From an uncultured Bacilli bacterium (GTDB taxonomy: Bacteria > Bacillota_I > Bacilli_A > RF39 > UBA660): a DNA stretch of 12,002 nucleotides. The translations under genes and the position numbers were made by a program. The notes beneath the pieces were generated by a model that did no database searches, was not told the DNA's origin, and saw only the letters and a program-made list of their open reading frames with translations. Below are positions 1 to 4,139 of this stretch, piece by piece. The first letter of the stretch is position 1; every line of letters begins with the position of its first letter. The DNA is taken from assembly GCA_947593275.1 (NCBI GenBank), contig CANQDN010000029.1, positions 1-12,002 of the forward strand, in the 5' to 3' direction.

Positions 1-2
1 GT

Positions 3-104
3 TTGCGCCCAGTAATAAACCTTAAAGCCGATACAACATTCACATTTAAAGATGCATCTCAAGCAAATAAAGGAACATCAGCTAATCCTTATATAGTAGA
101 ATAA
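3..104 (+). CDS. C-terminal tail of a probable secreted or surface protein (5' end outside window)
   Basis: An open frame enters from the left edge and ends at TAA 102-104, giving 33 residues that start LRPVINLKADTTF and end SANPYIVE. Tails of the type RPVINLK...(S/T)xNPYVV are common at the ends of large extracellular or pilin-like proteins from uncultured gut Bacilli; this is recalled knowledge, not a search. The reading frame is further supported by an intrinsic terminator that starts at the stop codon. No catalytic domain can be judged from this fragment, and the identity of the whole protein is unknown. Confidence 0.55.
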   Translation: MRPVINLKADTTFTFKDASQANKGTSANPYIVE

Positions 105-129
105 GAGCAACCAATAAGTTGTTCTTTTT
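104..129 (+). terminator. Intrinsic terminator after the surface-protein gene
   Basis: An 8-bp stem AGAGCAAC (104-111) / GTTGTTCT (118-125), with one G-T wobble and a six-base loop, is followed by a run of T. It begins at the last base of the upstream stop codon and separates that gene from the rpn locus. Confidence 0.75.
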
Positions 130-144
130 ATATTAGATAATTAT

Positions 145-161
145 TTTGTCGAATATTGTCG
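145..161 (+). promoter_or_regulatory. Putative Spo0A-box-like site (TTTGTCGAA plus a second half-match)
   Basis: TTTGTCGAA at 145-153 matches the Bacillus 0A-box consensus (TTTGTCRAA; core TGNCGAA). A second TTGTCG follows exactly 10 bp later (156-161), which would place both on the same DNA face. The site lies about 45 bp upstream of the -35 of the first rpn gene. The only other perfect copy in the window lies upstream of the other long rpn gene. Binding by Spo0A is inferred; whether this organism has Spo0A cannot be seen here. Confidence 0.35.
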
Positions 162-198
162 TATATATCTATTCTACTACCAATTATTTAAGTATTTC

Positions 199-227
199 TT
201 GACATCCTATCTATTTATTGTTATAAC
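199..227 (+). promoter_or_regulatory. Sigma-A-type promoter of the first rpn gene
   Basis: A perfect -35 TTGACA (199-204), a 17-bp spacer and a -10 TATAAC (222-227) lie directly upstream of the SD of the gene starting at 251. Transcription should begin near 234, leaving a leader of only about 17 nt. This excludes a TTG start at 233 as the main start. Confidence 0.75.
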
Positions 228-250
228 TTTCCTTGAAAGAAGGGATATTT

Positions 251-1192
251 ATGACAACTAAACTAGCTAATTATAGATCTTTACAAGATGATATAAGTTT
301 TAAATATGTCTTTTCTAATTATGAAATATTAAATGATTTAATTAATTCTTTTTTTAAATTTATGGGATCTCAAGAGCGAATAGTTTTAACTAAAATAGAA
401 GTACAAAAATATATGCTACCGAATAAACAAACTGTCAAAACCTTTTTGGGAGATATAGTATGTGTATTAGATAATGGATATATAGTAAATTTAGAAATGT
501 TTAAAAATAATTTTAGGAAAAGAGATTATAAAAAAAGTTTAAGTTATATATGTAAAACATATTTAGAACAAATGAAAAATGGGGAGAAGACTTATGAAAA
601 TATTAAGAAAGTAATAGGAATAAGTTTTATGAAGGGGAATTATCGAAGACAAAATGGGAAAATAGTAAATAGCTATCGATTAGAAGAAAAAGAAACGGGA
701 AAAGTTATTGATGATGGGGAATTAGAATTACATTTAGTAAGAATGGATTTAGTACCTAAAATAACTATTGAAAAAGAAGAAGAAAACAGGTATAATGAAA
801 TTAGAGAACAAAGATTTATTAAATGGTTGCAACTAATGAATGCCCAAAGTTTAGATGAATTAAAGAAAATAGGAAAGGATGATAAAGTAATGGAAGAAGT
901 AATTAAAATGGTAAATGAATGGACGGAAGAGACGGGAAAGAATGGGTTGGAGACATATATTGATAATGTTAAGTTTGAGGCTGAAGAACGAGGAGAGATA
1001 AGGGGAGAAATAAAGGGGAGAAGAGAAGGAAAAAAAGAAGGAATAATGGAAGGCAGAAAAGTAGGAAGAAAAGATGGTGCTAAAGAAAAATCCATAGCTA
1101 TTGCTAAAAATATGCTTAATAATGATGAACCTATAAATAAGATAGAAAATTATACTGGATTAACTAAAAAGCAAATAATGGCTTTAATGTAA
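251..1192 (+). CDS. Rpn-family PD-(D/E)XK nuclease (RpnL type), copy 1
   Basis: A 313-residue protein of the Rpn / PD-(D/E)XK 'family transposase' group. The start is ATG 251, because GAAGGG lies six bases upstream and the promoter at 199-227 would put transcription start just before it; an upstream in-frame TTG at 233 is less likely. The N-terminal half carries the family's DDISFKYVFSN opening. It then has the nuclease core, with Asp68 (FLGD) and Glu82 (NLEMFKNN). The usual ExQ is ExF here. Residues 214-313 form the RpnS-like domain: a Trp-containing helix, eight four-residue Gly repeats, and the GLTKKQIMALM tail typical of the family. Characterised Rpn proteins are toxic DNA nucleases active in phage defence and held in check by a separately translated C-terminal domain. 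DNA cleavage by this copy is inferred from family membership. An older 'transposase' label for the family is probably misleading. Confidence 0.85.
   Translation: MTTKLANYRSLQDDISFKYVFSNYEILNDLINSFFKFMGSQERIVLTKIEVQKYMLPNKQTVKTFLGDIVCVLDNGYIVNLEMFKNNFRKRDYKKSLSYICKTYLEQMKNGEKTYENIKKVIGISFMKGNYRRQNGKIVNSYRLEEKETGKVIDDGELELHLVRMDLVPKITIEKEEENRYNEIREQRFIKWLQLMNAQSLDELKKIGKDDKVMEEVIKMVNEWTEETGKNGLETYIDNVKFEAEERGEIRGEIKGRREGKKEGIMEGRKVGRKDGAKEKSIAIAKNMLNNDEPINKIENYTGLTKKQIMALM
890..1192 (+). CDS. Possible nested RpnS (C-terminal antitoxin) from an internal start in copy 1
   Basis: An in-frame ATG at 890 (Met214 of the full protein) would give a 100-residue C-terminal product. A purine-rich GGAAAGG lies 11 nt upstream, which is longer than ideal for an SD. 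The Met aligns with the actual start codon of the stand-alone gene at 1253 and with an in-frame Met in the second long rpn gene, where the same GGAAAGG also sits 11 nt upstream. Internal translation is established for E. coli Rpn genes. For this gene it is inferred. ATG 908 is an alternative. Confidence 0.4.
   Translation: MEEVIKMVNEWTEETGKNGLETYIDNVKFEAEERGEIRGEIKGRREGKKEGIMEGRKVGRKDGAKEKSIAIAKNMLNNDEPINKIENYTGLTKKQIMALM
986..1081 (+). repeat. Eight tandem tetrapeptide repeats (xxGx) in Rpn copy 1
   Basis: Eight consecutive 12-nt units encode ERGE, IRGE, IKGR, REGK, KEGI, MEGR, KVGR and KDGA, with Gly at every third place of the unit. Four-residue repeats of variable number are a described feature of the Rpn dimerisation helix. 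The downstream stand-alone copy has three units at the same point. Confidence 0.8.
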
Positions 1193-1207
1193 TAATGCAT
1201 TATTTTT
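1191..1207 (+). terminator. Weak palindrome plus T-run after Rpn copy 1
   Basis: The perfect 14-bp palindrome AATAATGCATTATT (1191-1204) overlaps the stop codon and is followed by TTT. With no spare bases the hairpin loop must consume the centre, leaving only a short A-T stem, so termination would be weak at best. Confidence 0.2.
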
Positions 1208-1226
1208 AGCTATTGATAATTAGTTA

Positions 1227-1232
1227 TATAAT
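1227..1232 (+). promoter_or_regulatory. Possible -10 element ahead of the stand-alone RpnS-like gene
   Basis: A perfect TATAAT lies 20 bp upstream of ATG 1253. No good -35 sits 17 bp before it and there is no extended TG, so the gene may also be read from the rpn copy 1 promoter across the 60-bp gap. Confidence 0.3.
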
Positions 1233-1252
1233 AGTAAAGGGGAGATGATTAA

Positions 1253-1495
1253 ATGGATGAATTGGTAAAAATGGTTAATGAATGGACAAGAGAATCAGGG
1301 AAAAAAGGATTAGAGACGTATATTGAAAATGTTAAGTTTGAAGCTGAAGAACGAGGAGAAATCAGGGGGAGAAGAGAAGCCGCTAAAGAAAAAGCTAAAG
1401 CTATTGCTAAAAAAATGCTTAATAATAATGAGCCTATAAATAAGATAGAAATTTATACTGGATTAACTAAAAAGCAAATAGAGTCTTTAATGTAG
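1253..1495 (+). CDS. Stand-alone RpnS-like protein: duplicated C-terminal domain of the neighbouring Rpn nuclease
   Basis: An 80-residue protein with no nuclease domain. It aligns along its whole length with residues 214-313 of the upstream Rpn: MDELVKMVNEW here against MEEVIKMVNEW there, the shared stretch NVKFEAEERGEIRG, and the ending TGLTKKQIESLM. It is exactly 20 residues shorter, the length of five four-residue repeat units. The last 95 bases of the two genes differ at about seven positions, pointing to recent tandem duplication. Translation is credible because GGGGAG lies eight bases before the ATG. In characterised Rpn systems this domain dimerises and blocks the full-length nuclease, so an antitoxin or immunity role is a reasonable inference. 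The alternative is a decaying remnant of a second rpn gene, but the intact frame, strong SD and start at exactly the domain boundary argue for function. Confidence 0.75.
   Translation: MDELVKMVNEWTRESGKKGLETYIENVKFEAEERGEIRGRREAAKEKAKAIAKKMLNNNEPINKIEIYTGLTKKQIESLM
1349..1384 (+). repeat. Three tetrapeptide units in the stand-alone RpnS-like gene
   Basis: The units ERGE, IRGR and REAA occupy the place where the parent gene has eight Gly-spaced units. The third unit has lost its Gly. The 60-nt length difference between the two genes falls in this repeat tract. Confidence 0.7.
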
Positions 1496-1513
1496 TTATT
1501 ATCTAAATTTAAA

Positions 1514-2806
1514 CTAATATATAATCTTTTTAATAGCTTTATAACTTAAAGCAACTATAATAATAATGTCTAATATTTCTGCAATGGCAAGACTATACAT
1601 ACCAATATGACATAAAGATAGTAAAGCCATAGAACTTAACTTTGTAAATATAGCAACAATTGTAATAAACATACAAGTTTTAAATTTACCACAAGCCTGT
1701 AAAACACTTTGCATTGGGCCTTCCAAGTAAAATAAAACAAAAAAGGGAGCTAAAAGTTTTATATAGTTAGAGCCATTGGTGGTATTATAAAGAGTTAATA
1801 ATAATTTATTTCGGAAAAGAAATATAATTGTAGAAAAAGATATACCGACAATTAAAGATAATATTATAGCTTGCATATATCTTCTTTTTACCATTTTAAG
1901 ATTATTTTCATAATAAAAGTGGGATATTTCAGGAAGTAAAGATGAAGATATGGCTTGAATAAAAAAAGAGGGCATAGCAAGTAAACTTATGGCATAAGCA
2001 TTATAGGCACCATATTCTTTTAAAATAAAACTCATGGAATAACCTGATAAAAGAAGAATATTAGTAAGAATTATTGGTTCAAAAAAGAAACCAATGTTTC
2101 CAATTAAACGGGAAGAAACTGTTGGAAGAGAAATACTTAAAATGTCTTTAGTAGTACTAAAATTGGGTTTTAAATCTTTTTTATTGATGGTAAATTTATG
2201 TGGGGCAAAAATTAAGAAAGTAATAATAGAAGAAAGTTCTGTTGCAATACTAATTAAAATTAAGCCTAAAACAGAATATAAGATTCCTTTTGTAACTAAG
2301 CTTGGAATAATTAAAAAGATTAATATTAATCTTACTATTTGTTCAATTATATTGGAAATAGTATTGGGAAGCATTTTTTGTTTTCCATAAAAATAGCCTT
2401 TTAAAATTGAAGATAGTGAAACAAAAGGAAAAGTTAAAGCCATGGCCATTAATAGAGGGGCCGCTCTTTTTTCGTGTAATAAATTAACTGCAATAAAATC
2501 TTTAGTAAAATAGATTAAAAGAATAATTAAAAAATTTAGAAAAAGAATAATAAAAGTGGCATTAGTTAGAATTTTAATACTTTTAGTTTTATGTTCACTT
2601 ACTAATTTGGAAATAACTACAGGTAAAGAAAAAGTGGCAATAGTAAGTAATAAAGAGTAGGTAGGGGTTACTAAAGAGTATAAACTTATCGCATCAGTTC
2701 CAACCATTCTTGTATAAATAATTCTAATAATAAAGCCTAATATTTTAGTAATTAAACCACCAAACATTAAAATAAAAGTTGCTGTTAAGAATTTATTCTT
2801 TTTCAT
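1514..2806 (-). CDS. spoVB: SpoVB/MATE-like lipid II or polysaccharide flippase (MOP superfamily)
   Basis: A 430-residue, strongly hydrophobic protein with about a dozen predicted membrane helices. The N-terminus has a Lys-rich cap, then a first helix with GGLITKILGFIIRIIYTR and the (V/I)GT..ISLYSLVTPTYSL segment typical of SpoVB and related MOP flippases. Such proteins move lipid-linked cell wall or polysaccharide precursors across the membrane; SpoVB itself acts in spore cortex synthesis, and the substrate here is unknown. It is shorter than Bacillus SpoVB (about 518 residues), so one or two terminal helices may be missing. The start at 2806 has AGAGG seven bases upstream. It lies beside comN/rel as in B. 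subtilis, although an rpn gene now intervenes. It converges on the RpnS-like gene with only 18 bp between the two stop codons. Confidence 0.8.
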   Translation of the reverse strand: MKKNKFLTATFILMFGGLITKILGFIIRIIYTRMVGTDAISLYSLVTPTYSLLLTIATFSLPVVISKLVSEHKTKSIKILTNATFIILFLNFLIILLIYFTKDFIAVNLLHEKRAAPLLMAMALTFPFVSLSSILKGYFYGKQKMLPNTISNIIEQIVRLILIFLIIPSLVTKGILYSVLGLILISIATELSSIITFLIFAPHKFTINKKDLKPNFSTTKDILSISLPTVSSRLIGNIGFFFEPIILTNILLLSGYSMSFILKEYGAYNAYAISLLAMPSFFIQAISSSLLPEISHFYYENNLKMVKRRYMQAIILSLIVGISFSTIIFLFRNKLLLTLYNTTNGSNYIKLLAPFFVLFYLEGPMQSVLQACGKFKTCMFITIVAIFTKLSSMALLSLCHIGMYSLAIAEILDIIIIVALSYKAIKKIIY

Positions 2807-2821
2807 ATTATACCTCTTTAA

Positions 2822-2850
2822 AATATATATTTAAAAAGGTATTTTATGAA
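2822..2850 (-). promoter_or_regulatory. Possible promoter of the spoVB-like gene
   Basis: On the minus strand, TTCATA (2850-2845) lies 17 bp before TATATT (2827-2822), just upstream of the SD. It sits after the terminator of the preceding rpn gene, so an independent promoter is needed, but the -35 matches the consensus at only four of six places. Confidence 0.35.
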
Positions 2851-2851
2851 T

Positions 2852-2880
2852 AAAAAAGATTCTATTTTAAGTTTAGAATC
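2852..2880 (-). terminator. Intrinsic terminator overlapping the end of the second Rpn gene
   Basis: Read on the minus strand, GATTCTA (2880-2874) pairs perfectly with TAGAATC (2864-2858) across a nine-base loop, followed by six T (2857-2852). The upstream arm lies in the last codons and the downstream arm starts with the TAG stop itself. It separates rpn copy 2 from spoVB. Confidence 0.8.
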
Positions 2881-3086
2881 TCATTTTTAGTTAAGCCGGT
2901 ACATTTAATAATTGTATCAATATTAATCTTATTTAAAAGCATGTTTTTAGCAATATTATTTTTTTCTTTTTTCTCTCCTTGAATTAGTGATCTTTTTCTT
3001 TCTTCATTTATATAATCTTCTAGAGTTATATCATCTTCTTTATTTATTTCATTCCATATTTTGGAATATTCTAAAATCTCTTCCAT
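2862..3086 (-). CDS. Possible nested RpnS from an internal start in copy 2
   Basis: The internal in-frame ATG at 3086 (Met207) would give a 74-residue product. It is at the same alignment position as the internal Met of copy 1 and the start codon of the stand-alone copy, and has the same GGAAAGG 11 nt upstream. The conservation may partly reflect the protein motif GKDDxxMEE, so independent translation is uncertain. Confidence 0.33.
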   Translation of the reverse strand: MEEILEYSKIWNEINKEDDITLEDYINEERKRSLIQGEKKEKNNIAKNMLLNKINIDTIIKCTGLTKNEILNLK

Positions 3087-3704
3087 TATTTCATCATCCT
3101 TTCCATACTTCTTTATTTCTTCTAAACTTTGAGCATTAATCATTCTTAATATAGTAATAAACTTTTCTTCATTTCTATTATATTGGATTTTTTTAACTAA
3201 ATCAAGTCTAATGTTATACATAATGGTATTATCTGTAATACTAATATTGGAAAAATCATTTTTAAATTTGTAAGTATTAACTAATTTATTATTTAATCTC
3301 TTATAATTATTTTGGATAAAATTAATACCAATTACTCTTTTTAGATTTTTATAACTAGTTATATCTTTTTTTAATTTCTTTTTTATTTGATTCGAAAATA
3401 AACGAGTCATATAGGCATAACTTTTATTAAATTCTTCTAAGGTAAAATTGTTTCGATACATTTCTATAAATACTAAATCTCCATTAGTTAAAGTAGCTTT
3501 AATGTCTGTATAAAATCCTTTTAAAGATTTATTATTTTCGATAATATAACTTTGGGGTTCAATATTAGTTATTAAAAAACGTTTATCTTCCTTTATATAC
3601 TCTAGAAAAGCATTAATAAAGTATTTTAAAATGTTCTCATGAGAAAATACAAATTTAAAAGCTAGATCACTAGTTAAACTTTTAAATTCTAAAGTTTTAA
3701 GCAT
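2862..3704 (-). CDS. Rpn-family PD-(D/E)XK nuclease (RpnL type), copy 2
   Basis: A 280-residue relative of the Rpn protein at 251-1192, clearly diverged but collinear with it. It opens LTSDLAFKFVFSH. The core acids are Asp67 (YTDIKATL) and Glu81 (FIEMYRNNF), with Tyr in place of the usual Gln of ExQ. A shared block NAQSLEEIKKYGKDDE leads into the C-terminal domain, which ends GLTKNEILNLK. The Gly-repeat tract is almost absent: one Gly is left in SLIQGEKKEKNN. The start at 3704 has an excellent AAAGGAGG seven bases upstream. It lies between spoVB and comN, genes that are neighbours in B. subtilis, so it is probably an insertion. By family it should be a toxic nuclease with phage-defence potential, but its activity is not shown by the sequence. 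Confidence 0.82.
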   Translation of the reverse strand: MLKTLEFKSLTSDLAFKFVFSHENILKYFINAFLEYIKEDKRFLITNIEPQSYIIENNKSLKGFYTDIKATLTNGDLVFIEMYRNNFTLEEFNKSYAYMTRLFSNQIKKKLKKDITSYKNLKRVIGINFIQNNYKRLNNKLVNTYKFKNDFSNISITDNTIMYNIRLDLVKKIQYNRNEEKFITILRMINAQSLEEIKKYGKDDEIMEEILEYSKIWNEINKEDDITLEDYINEERKRSLIQGEKKEKNNIAKNMLLNKINIDTIIKCTGLTKNEILNLK

Positions 3705-3738
3705 TTTTTTCCTCCTTTCTTTAAAATGACTTTATCAT

Positions 3739-3766
3739 AGCATACTTCTCCTCCGAAATTTGTCGA
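3739..3766 (-). promoter_or_regulatory. Possible promoter of Rpn copy 2
   Basis: On the minus strand, TCGACA (3766-3761) is 16 bp before TATGCT (3744-3739). The -35 matches the consensus at five of six places and the -10 at four. The -35 is the complement of the TTTGTCGAA site, so a regulator bound there would sit on the promoter. Confidence 0.4.
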
Positions 3767-3767
3767 A
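3759..3767 (+). promoter_or_regulatory. Putative Spo0A-box-like site between Rpn copy 2 and comN
   Basis: A second perfect TTTGTCGAA, in the divergent intergenic region. It overlaps the probable -35 of rpn copy 2 and lies about 36 bp upstream of the comN-rel -35. Weak CGAA and GGCAA half-matches flank it at 10-bp steps. Binding by Spo0A is inference; the core could simply be part of the minus-strand -35. Confidence 0.33.
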
Positions 3768-3802
3768 CTATGGGCAAATACTAAATTTTTGGACTAATTA
3801 GC

Positions 3803-3831
3803 TTTAAAAAATAATATTTCTATTATATAAT
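3803..3831 (+). promoter_or_regulatory. Promoter of the comN-rel-dtd operon
   Basis: TTTAAA (3803-3808), a 17-bp spacer and a perfect TATAAT (3826-3831). A second overlapping TATAAT lies at 3831-3836. The leader to the comN start is short and shows no riboswitch-like structure. Confidence 0.6.
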
Positions 3832-3860
3832 ATAATTAATTAAGCTTTTTGAGGTGAATT

Positions 3861-4139
3861 ATGAATAGTGATATTAGATTTAAAAGTTTAGAAGATTTAT
3901 ATAAAAGAGTAAGACCAGCTTTAGAATCTAAAGTTGGGGAAATAAATAAAAAAGGTTATAAATATATTCATGAAGAAGATATTTGGAATTATCTTAAAAC
4001 ATATAAATGGACTAGTTCGAGAGATTTAGATTTAGGGGATATCGTAAATGATATTTTTAATGTAGATATATCCAGTTTAAATGCTTTTGTTCAAGATGAG
4101 TTAAAAGAATATCATCGGAGTATAAAAGAGGAGACATAA
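3861..4139 (+). CDS. comN: ComN-like post-transcriptional regulator family protein
   Basis: A small acidic protein of 92 residues, close to the size of B. subtilis ComN (YrzD, about 98). It has the family-like FKSLEDLYKRVRPALESK opening, then EEDIWNYLKTYKW and a C-terminal helix ending in EYHRSIKEET. ComN is described as acting on comE mRNA accumulation and localisation; the role in this organism is unknown. Position supports the call, because yrzD lies between spoVB and the relA region in Bacillus. GAGGTG lies four bases before the ATG. The stop codon abuts the ATG of rel, so the two are probably translationally coupled. Confidence 0.65.
   Translation: MNSDIRFKSLEDLYKRVRPALESKVGEINKKGYKYIHEEDIWNYLKTYKWTSSRDLDLGDIVNDIFNVDISSLNAFVQDELKEYHRSIKEET

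Noticed and set aside
233..250. TTG at 233 as an upstream start of rpn copy 1
   Set aside because: It falls at or before the predicted transcription start and has no SD, whereas ATG 251 has GAAGGG at good spacing.
673..1095. 140-residue open frame on the minus strand inside rpn copy 1
   Set aside because: Its Ser/Pro/Phe-rich, low-complexity sequence is the complement of the purine-rich repeat tract of a convincing plus-strand gene; no SD of its own is needed to explain it.
1496..1513. Bidirectional terminator between the convergent RpnS-like and spoVB genes
   Set aside because: The 18-bp gap and its flanks show no stable inverted repeat with a T-run on either strand.
2094..2390. 98-residue open frame on the plus strand inside spoVB
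   Set aside because: It is the antisense shadow of membrane-helix codons in a well-supported minus-strand flippase gene.
233..3704. Composite transposon formed by the two rpn genes around spoVB
   Set aside because: I saw no terminal inverted repeats or target duplications, the copies are strongly diverged, and the Rpn family acts as nucleases rather than proven transposases.
3764..3777. LexA/SOS box (CGAAC at 3764)
   Set aside because: Only the left half matches CGAACN4GTTCG; the right half reads GGCAA. The region at 145 does not match either.
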